A stretch of DNA of 64,000 bases from Calonectria ilicicola (Eukaryota; Ascomycota; Sordariomycetes; Hypocreales; Nectriaceae): the NCBI GenBank assembly GCA_020809705.1, contig CP085832.1:3410001-3474000 (forward strand), given 5' to 3'. Below are positions 1 to 11,300 of this stretch, piece by piece (position 1 is the stretch's first letter; each line of letters starts with the position of its first letter). Both the position numbers and the translations under genes were made by a program. The notes under the pieces are model-generated. The model made no database searches, had not been told where the DNA came from, and saw only the letters and a list, made by a program, of their open reading frames with translations.

Positions 1-523
1 CTTGACTACATGTTTCTCTGATCGCTGAACGGTAATGAAGTCTGCTTAGCTCTCAGAGTTGAGAATAAAGGTGCACTTGACCTTGCCAATGTTGCTGTAG
101 TTGTTGACCGCATTTAACTCTTTTTCTAGAATTTATCAGTAAGCAGAATCTACTAATAATCAACGCACACTTTACTGACAACTGTAGATTCAAGCTGCAG
201 ACATTAGTTCTTTGCCCCAGTCTGAGATAGTCATGGCAAATTTGAGCGCGAGCCAAACTACCACTTTTATTTATCTACTTCAACAATATTAATACTGTTT
301 CTAACACCATATCATCACTGAGAGATAACTGAAGAGTATATTCGCATAGGGCTTGCGAGACTCACATGTTTCAGAGTAATCTCGAGGGCAAGGGAAAGTA
401 AGCCACCAAGTCAATACTGGAGCTTCTATTGGATTTTGTGAGCTAATTCTTTTCACGGCCAGTATCATTGTTGCTTCCTACTAGCAGGTCGACATTGTGG
501 TTTTTGCTACCGTGGCGGAAGCC
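1..523. other. Left edge, upstream of the first gene
   Basis: No reading frame here could be tied to a known protein. The frame of the first gene stays open back to a CAG ending at 487, which could be a splice acceptor, so part of this stretch may be 5' exon or intron of that gene. The one candidate upstream exon tried (ATG at 366, donor at 398) does not join in frame. Confidence 0.4.
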
Positions 524-981
524 ATGAAGATACCCTTCGAAAACCAAAAGACTTTCAACTTTGAGATTCTTGACGAGAACGGCTTTAAAAATGACAGGAC
601 CTCGGGTCATGGCTTTGTCGATGCGCTGAAGAACAATGCTTCTACCCTATTGAATGGAAAGGATTTTATCTGCCAAGCAATCAACGACTTCCTTGACGCA
701 ACCGGCAGATTCACTCATCCCGCTACCGGCGAGTTCAACCTTATGGACCCGATTTTCAACCGAAGGGTCTTGGTTACAGCAAAGTACAAGACGTGAGTCA
801 ATCTCGAATTTGTTGTATTCTTAAAGATGCTAATTCCATTTGCAGGCCACAAAAAGGAGTTTTGCAGTTCGAAATGCCAGTTGTCGGAGATGAGGTCCAA
901 CGAAGAGACCCCAATGAACCTGGCAACTTTTTCAACGCTAGTGGCGATGCTGAGGCGAAATTAGAAGAGAAGGGCAAGTAG
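524..981 (+). CDS. Unrecognised small protein, two exons, 5' end uncertain
   Basis: Exons at 524-792 and 846-981 join in frame across a 53-bp intron (donor GTGAGT, acceptor TGCAG). They give 134 residues if the ATG at 524 is used. The frame remains open upstream to a possible acceptor at 487, so the true start may lie in an earlier exon. The product is soluble, with no signal peptide or membrane helix, and ends in a charged tail (EAKLEEKGK). I do not recognise the family. The clean splice and the intron stop codon that it removes argue that this is a real gene and not a chance frame. Confidence 0.45.
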
Positions 982-1362
982 TAGAATAATTTATGTGAGC
1001 ATTCTGGCCCTATGGTAGGACTACGGTATGGTTATAGTAGAGCTATGGCGAAGTAATACAATTACAGTTTATCACAAACTCTACCCAATGTACCATGACC
1101 AACACTGTCCCAATTAAACGCGTCACTTTACCAACTATTATTTCCAACAGGTCCTTTCAAATGGAGGGCTGACTCAAATGTCTCCCTTGTCTGGGCTTCT
1201 GCTGCCTTCATTTCTCCGCGTCCCGCTTACTCTCACATTGAATAGGTCGGTTTTCTTCTCGACGTGTGCTTTGACTTTAGGGTGATTAAAGATGGAGGAC
1301 TTGGGTGGAACAAGTTGCTCATCAACAAACCTGACCTGTTTATTTCGTCGCATAGGAGATGG
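982..1362. other. Spacer
   Basis: Converging 3' flanks of the small plus-strand gene and the minus-strand repeat protein. No gene or RNA was seen. Confidence 0.5.
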
Positions 1363-2131
1363 TTAAGGGGTGTTCTTTTTGATTGGATCAGCTGTCGGGA
1401 CAGAGTTCGACTCCGGTTTGGCAAACCATTCTCCAAACCTCTGGTTTGGCTTGCGGGTGAGGGAACGATCAATAAGCCATCGCTTTTGGCTGAGCGGAAC
1501 ATCAGAGTCCGAGTCGATTTCAGAAGATACTATGACATCAGATGTTGAGTTTGGCATAGAGACAGAAGAACGGGCCATGGGATGTCTCTTTTGACGAAGA
1601 GGAACGTCAGAATCAGAATCGCTCACGGAATAAGTGCTAGTATCATGCGCTGGGCTCGAGATGGCGAAAGAAGACTGGGCCATTGGCCATCTCGTCTGAC
1701 TAAGTGGTTGATCAGAGTCTGAATCGTTTGTGGATGGTTCTTGGATGTCCTCAATCGGCTGGTCCAAGTACTGTGGGCGCTTCTCCGTTTCACACAATAC
1801 TCGAGAAGGCGAATCATGGCCTATTGTGGATTTTGGTGCATGAGAACTGATGGTTGCAGCTAGCGGAAAGGCCCGTGGGTTGTTGTTTTTAATTTTCGGT
1901 CGCGTCATGTTCGCTGAATGTTGGCGCAGGAGAGAGTATTGTGTATGAGTAGATAATGGCGGTTAGACTAACCAAAAGAGCTGCTTCAAAGCCCACAAGT
2001 ATTAACAAGAACATGTTGCGGTCGAGCTTTGAGGCGAAGTAGCGAAGAAGAGAAAATGGCAGGGCTAATCTTGCTAAGACTATAATGATATGGTATGAAT
2101 GTATGAGCTGTTTGTTCACTGTTTCCCACAT
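1363..2131 (-). CDS. Putative membrane protein with three acidic DSDSD repeats
   Basis: The clearest part is 1363-1908, an ATG frame of 181 codons. It carries three spaced copies of a motif of the form DSDSD-x-PL-x-Q-x-R-x-(P/I)-(M/D), roughly 35 residues apart. Upstream, 1889-2131 holds an 80-codon ATG frame with two hydrophobic segments. The two frames can be joined in frame by a 55-bp intron (1914-1968, donor GTCTAA, acceptor TTCAG), giving exons 1969-2131 and 1363-1913 and a 237-residue protein with an N-terminal membrane region and a repeated acidic/basic tail. The donor is not a strong consensus, although a GTCTGT donor occurs in the neighbouring ankyrin gene. If the splice is wrong, the start is the ATG at 1908. 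Short Ser-Asp acidic runs followed by 'PL' and basic residues occur in chromatin-associated proteins, but no function can be assigned. Confidence 0.4.
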
Positions 2132-2510
2132 AGAAACGGATCTCCTGACAGTGATTCACAGTCAAAACACAGTTCATGTTCTTTTATTTATATGTCAATC
2201 AACATATCCGACAGTGAAAGACGGAGGATAGCAGCCCAAACTCTCAAAGGGAAAGCCTGATGAGTAGCTGGTCTATGTTAGTGAGTTTAAGAGGAGACAT
2301 TCCGTTGGCGAATATTTGTTTACTTGGCACACTTGCATAATAGAACAAACGCGGCAATAGTTCCAACTGAGTCATTCCGTGCTCGTATTTTCCGACACAA
2401 TTCATTATTTGTTTATATGAGACTAACAACACTTTTGGACACTTGAATCTGGAACAATTAAGCGCTCTATATTGACGATTTCCCACCATCACTGGAACTC
2501 GCATTCATAT
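2132..2510. other. Spacer
   Basis: AT-rich sequence between two minus-strand genes. It should hold the promoter of the acidic-repeat gene and the 3' flank of the ankyrin gene. Nothing else was seen. Confidence 0.4.
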
Positions 2511-5500
2511 TTATATCTCCCACCCTATGTCAACCATACAGTCTTCGTTTCCATCAATTCCGCCCAGATGCAAACCGCAGTTTCTTTGGTGCTCTTCCAG
2601 AAGGTCCGAAATATGCAGATGATAATTTTCTTTGGCAAGTTCAATAGCCCTGCAAAAAGCAGTCTCTCGATCTGGCTGAGCGCCTTCGTTCAGAAGAAGT
2701 CGTACAATGTCTTCTCTTCCGTGCTCGGCTGCTCCTTCGACAGCAGTTCTGCCTTCTTCGGCTGCTGCGTCCGCGCTAATGTCAGCCCCATGCTCGAGAA
2801 GCAACCTGACGAGTTGAATGCTGCCTGTGATGGAAGCCCCCTGTAACGCTGTGACGCCTCCGATTTTCGCGGGCGCAGCGTTGACTTTGGCGTTCTTGTT
2901 TAGTATTAACTTGGCAAAATTGATGTTAGGTTGTGGATTTGAACAAACTGCTTGCAGAGTGGTGCGACCGTAGCATTCAGCTGGGGCGGCATGTACGTCT
3001 GCGTTATGTTGAAGCACAAGCTCAACAGCCTTGATCTGGGTATCGAAGGAGCGGCCATAATCATGTCGCAGACCAAAAAGATCTTCTGCTAGTGCAGCCT
3101 GAAGAGCAGTGAATCCACGGTTGGAACTGGCAGGTGCATTCACGGCCGCACCGTGCTGGATGAGGAGCTGCATTGCTTCTAAATTCAAGGCGTTAGAAGC
3201 TACCTGCAAAGCAGTCATTGAACATTCAACTTCTTCATATTCAACCTCCTCATATTCAACCTTCTTATAATATTCGATAGCAATTATTTCATATCGGTCA
3301 TCGACTTTGGTGCCTGCTCCAAGTGCCAGCTTCAAGCACTCGTTACTTGGTGCAAGGACAAGCCAGTGAAGAAGGCTGCCACTGCCGCCGTCTGCGCGAT
3401 TCAGTGGGGCTCCATGTGCGATCAATTTTTTGAAACTGGCCACAAATATCCTCAGTAGACGTTCCAGATCGTCCCCAGAATACATTTGAGATCTGATGTC
3501 TGCCATATGTTTGGCTGCGGCCTCCAAGACAGTGAGTCCATTCTTCTTTGCAGGTGCTGCCTGAATGTCGGCACCGGCCTCGTCGAGTAGAAAGTCAATT
3601 GCTTCGAGGGAACCGTCTTCAGCTGCAGCCTGGAGGGCAGTGCGTCCCCCAGAATCGTGGGCGGGGAGGTTGACGTCGGCTCCACTGTCAATGAGAAATT
3701 GCAACTGAGGGAGGTACCCGTGCACGTCTCGGGTTTGAATGGCGGCTCTCCGCGACACTGGGTCATATTCGTTTAATGGGCATCCTGCATCCACCAATAT
3801 GCTCAAGTCGTACAATTTGACATCAAATGAGTATTCCCTGAAATATAATCCAAGAAGAGAAACACCAATATCTGACATGTCATGTCTCGCTTGCGCTAAT
3901 GCCATGAAGTTATCCCTTCCCCAGTCACTATCATCCTTAGGCCAATGTCTGAGCCGCGCCCCACCCTTGACCAGCAGAAAGACCATGTCATTCCCAAAAC
4001 TGTCGGGCATGGCCAGTTCTAAAGGATGGATGCATCCACGGCCCTGGCTGGTGCAATAATTCTCAGCGTTGGCATCCACCCCACGGCGCAGCAGAGTTCG
4101 GACGGCTGATTCCCTTCTCCATTTTACCGCATGCCACAAGGCTTTCTCGAGTGCCACACCCTGGGCCATGTCTTCTTTGTTGATCATGTACTCTGCCAGC
4201 CCTCGGTTACCTCTCTCCGCTGCTTCCACTAGCAACCAAGTCGTAGATTCTTCGTCATGTACCAAGTGCGACTGGAGCAACTCATACATCTCTAGTGATT
4301 TTCTTTTCGCATACTCAAGCATGCTCTCCCCTCTGATCTCGTACTCGACCTTCACGGTAATCCCTGCCTCGATCAAAATCGCAACCTTGTCGATTCTACA
4401 ATCTCGTACTGCTCTCTCCAAAGCACCTCGACCAACGTTAGAAATTGACTCGCCAGCTTGTAAACTGACACGATGACTCGCACCAGCGATGAACCTAAGC
4501 ATATCCAAGTCTGTGTCCGAGGCTGCGGTGTTCAGAAGCGAATCGTAGGTATCCAAGTCCAGTTGTGCACCAGCTTCAATTAAAAGTCGGCTCGCATCAA
4601 TCGGTATTCTCTCTCTTATTTGGTTCAAGATATCCCTGCCCAATGGACCCGAGAGAAGCCTTTTGTCTATGACAGACAGCAACTCACAGGAGAACCAACC
4701 CCATAGACTATCGCCATTGTCGTGTACCGGGGGATTTCTGCTGCCATTGAGTCTTAGCGCCTGTAAAACTTTTGACTGTAGCGGGATTGTGTTGTTTCTT
4801 TTCCGTAAATATTTGGCAAAATGACTTATAAATCCGTTGTCAGCGCCTGAAATAAGAAACCTCTCAACATCATAATGGTTGATTAAGTCATTGGCGGCCA
4901 AATAAGTCAAGATTGCAAAAGCTAGTTGCAGTGACTTCTCGTCAATCCTTTCGGAGTCCAACTGGCTGCGGCGACCTTGTTCACTTGCACGTAGAATCTG
5001 TTCGACTTGGCCCGCAACCTGATGCAACACTTCCAGTTTTTGACCAGCAGCAATCAATTGGGAAGTAAGCCACCCATCTTCTCCCTTTGAGGGTTGACGA
5101 TGAATCTCTATCGAGTGGGAATTTCGGAGCTCACTATTTTGGAAAACAGGGGCTCGTGGACAAACATGAGGTAAATTACTAGTAATGCCTAGATGTTTCT
5201 TAGAATCGTCCTAATATCATTAAGAACACGGTCAACAACATACCTTCACAGTCCCAAAATAGAGGGTATGATGGCCTTTTCGGCCACAAAAAGTCAAAAT
5301 TCAACGGTGAAGCAATCGAAACAAGATTTGGGATTTCATGTGAGGTCAACCATTGGTCCTGCTCCCATAACAGATTGCTCGGGTTTGATCCGATATCAAC
5401 TTCCCCCAAAATTACTGATGGTGACATTAGGAAAGATGTGTTGTACAAGTTGCACCTTGGACTTGGTAAAGCTTCAAAAGTGTCAGGAAGTCGACTTGGC

Positions 5501-6152
5501 TGTATTGGTGTATCAAGGCCACGACTCTGAGCGAGAGACTCAATTTCAGCGCCGGGTGGGGATATTAAACTTGGAACATCCACTGATGGCTCAGTAGTTT
5601 GATTTGTTCGTTGTGTTCTAGGTTCTGGAGGCCGAGAATTTTCTCGATATGGCAGGACAATCGTGTTGCTAGCTGATGTTCGAATTTCGATTCGATGTTT
5701 GCCAATAGTGTCAACACCCCAGTCTGTTCAAGAATTAGCACCCATTACGAAGTGTTGAGAAATTCAAAGACAGACCAATGCTAGAACTATCTAGTTCTCT
5801 GGTACGATTCTTGTAACGGCGAATTTCTTTCCGAACACGGTGTGGATCTTGAAGACGGCCTCGGAGATACACCGCCCACGCCTGTCCTTGGGCTTCTCGT
5901 TTGGATATTTCACAACCTATAAGGATCCACTCATCTGCCCGCAAAATTTTCATTCCGCGTAATTTTTGTTTTAGTTGTCGAGTACTGTTATTTTGTAAGC
6001 AAATATATTTTGAACCGCCCACTGGTGACTCACGTCATTCGGATATCATATATCTGTGATAGCCGCTTCACCGTGTCGTCTGCTGATTTCTTTTCATCCA
6101 GGTAGAATTTGATAGCATCTTGGTACAAGGAGGGAGTCCAATCAAGAGACAT
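2511..6152 (-). CDS. Clr5-domain ankyrin-repeat protein, 1161 aa
   Basis: Four exons (6152-6034, 5984-5776, 5723-5244, 5188-2511) with introns of 49, 52 and 55 bp splice exactly in frame. Residues about 4-55 match the fungal Clr5 domain (start MSLDWTPSLYQDAIKFY, then TTRQLKQKLRGMKILRADEW). The usual Clr5-adjacent segment follows, with the pattern of a glycine-rich stretch and a P-x-R-V-x-KEI-R element. A low-complexity linker of about 250 residues leads into an all-helical region. From about residue 450 to the end there are many ankyrin repeats (GADVNLPA..., ALQAA, LLLEHGAD patterns). Clr5-ankyrin proteins are common in filamentous ascomycetes and are often multi-copy; the domain is named after a fission yeast silencing factor. 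Ankyrins suggest protein binding. The target and the cellular role are unknown. The acceptor of the last intron could alternatively be 24 bases further in. Confidence 0.85.
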
Positions 6153-6992
6153 GATGAATGAATTGCCAGTATGGCGCGACGGAAAACTACAGAAAATATA
6201 ATGGAAGATGTGTCTCCTCAGGAAAAGCGCGTGAGGAGAACTCAAGTTGACAAGTTTCGGCGATCGGAAGGAGCTGCTATTGGGTTGGGAACGGCTTTTT
6301 TATAAGCCTCACCGTCATCATTTTAATTTCCTGGGCGAACCAGGATGGATGCCTCGTTTCCCAAGAAATGCTGACACAATGTGCAGCAATTGCATTACTG
6401 TCCAATAATCGTAGGACACGCCTGGCGGGTGAAACTCACCCAACCAACCAAGAGCCATTTCTGACGCCAAAGCCTCGTGTACTTTTGGCCATGCCCCACA
6501 GCCAGTGTTCCTTTGGTAGGCAAGTGATACAGTGTGCTTTTGGCTTGCCTTATCATGTACTTTTGAGCCGTTACATGACTTGTTGCTATAGAGGATAGGG
6601 TCTCATCAATTTCCCCGTAAAGCAATTTTTATCTCGGTACTAGTTCATCAGATGTCATAGCCATAACTTGAAGACTTGAATAAAAAACAAAGCAATGGGC
6701 TGCAACCTCATGTTAGTGCAGCTAACCTTTTTGTTCTGCGCTTCCAAGGTAAAGGCTTCAAAAGTTCGATTGTCTGGGTCAGGATAAATTCATGCCTGCA
6801 CATGCTTCAAAAGCATGTGTTTAGTTTGGCTAGAAGTCATGATTCTCTGCGATTTCGGATTTCAACACAATCAAATTATCCACATATCCCGGATGAAAAC
6901 AAGAAAGGAGTCCGGACGAGATCCCCACATACGCTATGAAAAGATCTAGAGTGGACTCCATACTAAAGAATCAGGAACCGCCCTAATTTTAC
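6153..6992. other. Spacer between ankyrin and DJ-1 genes
   Basis: About 840 bp with no convincing gene. It should carry the promoter of the Clr5-ankyrin gene and the 3' flank of the DJ-1 gene. Small frames here show no conserved motif. A short direct-repeat set is listed separately. Confidence 0.45.
6478..6568. repeat. Three imperfect direct repeats (GTACTTTTGGC-like)
   Basis: The phrases GTGTACTTTTGGCC (about 6478), GTGTGCTTTTGGCTTGCC (about 6532) and ATGTACTTTTGAGCC (about 6555) recur within 91 bp, about 325-400 bp upstream of the ankyrin gene start. This may be a degenerate minisatellite or repeated binding sites. Confidence 0.4.
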
Positions 6993-7773
6993 TCAGGGCT
7001 CATCCTTGTAATCAACATCTCTGTCAGGCCAAGCACAAAGCTTGATGGTAGCAGCCACCAAGCTTCCCTCACCTGCACCCCATGTCTCCTTGCAAAAGTT
7101 GGTCATCAAGTCCTGGCCATTGAGTAGAGTGCCGCTGGTCCAGAGTTTCCCATCACGAACCCATCGCTTCTCAACCCAGTTGACTCCAGGCGCATCCTTT
7201 CGTAGAGCTGGGATCGCTACACGAGGACCCGTTGCAGTCTTGCCCTGGAAAATTCCCGCCTTCAAAGGATAAAACATGCCACCACAGATGGTGATGAAAG
7301 CAGAGCACTCATCCCAGGCCTTGCGGAGGTAGGCGAGCTCGACCTCGTTTGGCTCATAACCGCCGTGAGCAGCTCCAATCAGGGCAATGTCGAGTGGAGG
7401 GCACGTCTCGAAGGAATCCTAGACTGGTCAGAATTTTTTATTCTGAAAACATGTGGATTTCTTACCGTGGGAAGGAGATTAATGCCGCTTGTGAGGCGGC
7501 TTGGGTTTGTGATGTCCTCAGCGACCCAATGGAACTCAAAGTCGATGCCCTGGCTCTTGAACTCGGGCGACAAGAAGAAGTCCGGCAAGGTAGACAGGAA
7601 TCTTTTGTCTAGCCCATGCAAAAAGTCGACAGGGGCAACGTCAAGAATCTCGGTCAAACTGGCTATGTGTTAGCAAGATAAGGCGCAAGGAGAACTGTAA
7701 CGTACCCGCCCATCAAGATGACGCCGACGCGGATAGGGCGTCCGGCATTCTTGAAATCAATTGGGGTAGACAT
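6993..7773 (-). CDS. DJ-1/PfpI (class I glutamine amidotransferase-like) protein, 228 aa
   Basis: Three exons (7773-7706, 7658-7466, 7418-6993) with two 47-bp introns splice in frame. The N-terminus (RPIRVGVILMGG) is the first beta strand of the fold. The segment FITICGG around residue 129-134 places Cys132 at the nucleophile elbow. An upstream acidic and His-containing loop (IGAAHGG) is also typical. The protein has no signal peptide and is predicted cytosolic. Family members act as glyoxalases, deglycase-type stress proteins or proteases of unknown substrate; which applies here cannot be read from sequence. Its length is normal for the fungal ThiJ/PfpI group. A TATA box lies about 90 bp upstream of the ATG, as expected for an inducible gene. 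Confidence 0.88.
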
Positions 7774-8308
7774 GTTGAAGTGTTTTTGTGTAAATTCTGT
7801 GTTGATTGATTTTTTAGTTGTAGTGTACAGTATTTTTCTCTCCCTGAGCTCTCGTTTATCCTTTTATACGACGTTGTATTCGACCTTCCGATTGCGGCCG
7901 GATGCTATAGGCGAATATTCGGCCGACTCCGACGAGCCCCGGATGTAAGAGCGGGGAGCCCTGGAGTGGACCTCCAGCTAAACGAAACTTGCGTATATTA
8001 ACATTTAGCAAATCACAACGAAAAAAGAGGACGGAGAAACGTTAAAATTTAATCCAAAAATTCGCATAAGCATTGCAATATACATTCTGATATAGTTGGG
8101 CCTATGCCCCTGTCTTGCTGATGCCCCAGAACCTCAGCACCCTATCAACCCCGGTCCCTGGGTGGCAACCCCCACTACACCTTGAAGTGGTTAAGCTGTA
8201 ACTCCACTTCCGATGAGGCTCGGTAGATTGTATGTTATTTTTGGTCTGATACGAACGGCAACGATACCAGCTTAGCACCAAACTTTTCCTACGTACACTG
8301 ATAACGGG
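7774..8308. other. Promoter of DJ-1 gene and 3' flank of the large two-part gene
   Basis: No coding sequence was seen apart from the TATA element listed. Confidence 0.4.
7861..7868 (-). promoter_or_regulatory. TATA box for the DJ-1 gene
   Basis: The minus strand reads TATAAAAG about 88-95 bp upstream of the ATG at 7773. It is followed by an A/C-rich leader typical of fungal 5' UTRs. Confidence 0.6.
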
Positions 8309-11300
8309 TTAATGAATAACAGCCTCGGCCGTCTGCAGACCAGCTACAGCAAGATTAGCAGCTGTCATGATGCCGATGGCAACCTGCTTGGTCACCTCCT
8401 CCGGGTCGTTGACAGCTACAGAGTACGACACCCTCGAGACGTAGCTCGTTACGTTCGACACCTCACCCACAATGGCCGCCGATCGAACCACGTCTGCGCC
8501 GTATTTTCCGAGCTCACAGAAGTGCTCAATGGTAACGCAGAGCGCCGGGATGACCAAGACGACATTGACGACTGATCCTGTGGCTCGGCCGTCATCAGGT
8601 GTTAGGAAGCTCATTTTACTACTGGCCTTGAACCGATTCTGAACGGGCCCGCTAAAGATGACCTTGGCCAGGATAGTGGCTGCGCTGGTTATCTCAGACA
8701 GAATCTTGAAGCCCTCGTTCTGGATCGGATCTTTAGGCAGGGCCATGTCTGCGATCGCTCCAGAAGCTGCACCGATAACGCCAATGACCGCAGAGGGGAT
8801 GCCCCACGGATTTTCGTCGTTGGGAAGTTCAGCTTCAAAGCCTGAGACGAAGACGGACATGAGACTCATAAAGCCCGCAATTGAGTGTCCTGCCACATAC
8901 AGAGTTTTAGCAACCCCATCAGATATTGGGATAATGCTAGATGACGGTGCCTTGGGAACAGTCAGCAGCTCCGCATCTGGTCTCTCTGACAGAAGGGCCG
9001 CTAAGGGTGCCGCGGCAAACGCATGCATAACCGATGCCTCTTCCCTCAAGGCAGAGGGAGGCGGAGGTGGCTGGCTACCAAGCAGCGATTGGAGAGTTTC
9101 CCAACTGTCAGCATTTATGAGAGATTGAACCTCGGCGTTGTCAGGGAATGGAGCCTTGTCTTCAGCTATCTTATAGATGACCGTATAAGCAACAGCAGGA
9201 ACCCAGCAAAGAAGATCAAGGAATGAGATGTCCGGGATGCCAATGGCATTTAAAATATCAGAGATGATTGGAATGTGGATCTTTGTGTCCAAGAGGCCCA
9301 GAGCCGTCTGAGCAAGGTCCACGAGAATATTGAAGATGGTATCAGCAACGACTTCGATGCTGGAAAGTAATCCATCGGCGAATATGGCGACCAACTTCTG
9401 CAGTATTTGACCAACACTGAGGCTAGCAAAATCCTTTGCAAGGTTTTTGAGCTGGGAGTAGACAGCCGAGAGCACCTCTCCCTCCTGTTCGAGAGCACTG
9501 AGGAGGTCATCGATGATCTGTTGCGTTGGATCCAGGTCTGGAGTCGTTCCTTTAACTGCCAAGTTAGACCCGTGGTTCTTGTAGTGATTCGACAGCATTT
9601 GCGATCCCGAAGTGTGTCCTGCCGTTGGATCTGATGCTTTTGCGCTCACAGGCTGTGCCGCCACTTGTCCGATCGATGTTGACCAGTCCGTGATGCCCGC
9701 CCACTCGTTGATGCTGACCTCCAGATTCGTAATCTGCTCGTTAAACAATTGCTTGCCCGTCTGGATATCCCCTATTCTGCCCTGCAACCACTGTTTCGTC
9801 AGGTTGTGCAGCACCTCCTTGGTTCGCTTGACATCATCCCAGTCAAAGAGGAACTCCAAAAAGTGGATGACATCTTCGACAGCCGTTTTGATGGCCTTGA
9901 ATACCATCTGCACCGCAGCGACCACGGCGTCAACCGTCTTCAGGACAGCCCGGTAGACCTTGCCTGCAATAGTGACTAGGAAAGACCAGGTAGCCTCTGC
10001 AGCATCCTTGACCACTTCGACTAAGAACTCAATACCGGATTCAACCCAGTTCAAAACATCGCCAAGTGCAACGGCGATTTCGTGTCCTACGCTCCTGAAA
10101 GCAGGCGATGCATGGAACATATTCCGAGGAACATGCGTGGCCGAAACTCCGGGAGTGGCTAACAGAGCATGAGCGGCAGGTAGATTATGAGCCGGTGTCG
10201 AGTTCACGGATCCATACACAGCGTTGAGCTGGTCCATGCTCTTTGCAGCAGCCGTGGCGTCGTCTGATGAAGTTGACGATGCCACAAGGGGAGCTGAGGC
10301 AGGGGTACCGAGGGTTCCGCCTGCAACCGTGTTGGTAGGGAATTGGGCACCACGCAAAGATTTCTCTGTGTTAAGGGCAGCCATGGTTTTGAATGACTTG
10401 TCCATAGGGTTAATGGTTGTAAATGTTGCCCCGTGATCACATGATACCCTCAAAATGGTACCATTGATGCTCTTATGCACAGGCTCAATGACTGTAACGG
10501 TTCCCGTCGCATCTGTAGTCACACTGATTTGTGCCGGGCTAAGGACGTAGTACAGCCCATTGATATAGGCAGGCGCTCTAGAGGCTGCAGTTACTATCAC
10601 TTCAGCACCGCTTGCTGGCAAATTTTGACCGTCAAGAAGCTGGATGGTGGTTGTATAGGAATTAAAGGATAGTGACTTCTCTGTGGGCGGGGACTCGAGC
10701 TTGATTTCGTCGGCGCGCCAAATCTTTGCATCGGTATCAGTGGCTTGTATCAATCTCCTCAGTTTGTTGCCGCCACTCGCAAAAATGGTATTGCCACCAT
10801 CCGTCCGATTGATGTAGGGGGACATCTGCTCGATGCCAGTCAAGATGGGCAGAGGTGCACTCCAAGATCCAGGGTCGGAGAGTTGGGTGCTGTGGCATGA
10901 GACGTAGTAGACCTGATCGCTACCATTCTTACCCCAGATGGTTGTCAAGCCATCATGGGTCATGGATGATAGCTTTGTGGTGCCAGACAAGAGGTCATCA
11001 GTCAGCAAAGCGGTGCCCACAGCCCCATCCTCCTGTTTTTCTGCAGCAAAGCGATACAGTGTAGACCCGCCGATTGCGTACAAGTCGGTTGTTCCATAAA
11101 GCTTTGAGGAGGGAGCAGCATCGACATTGCGAGCACTGGTGATGGCCGATGCCTGAGCACCATCGGGCAAGCTGAAACGAGAGGGTGTCGGGGGGCCGCC
11201 GAATGGATTCATGACTGGAACATAGACAAGCTGCGCTGATGCACCGGAAGTTCCTGAAGTATAAACGCCGTCCACGAATTGACCAGGAATTCTGCCCACA

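Noticed and set aside
366..397. Short ATG exon for the first gene
   Set aside because: It does not join in frame to the exon at 488/524 with any acceptor tried.
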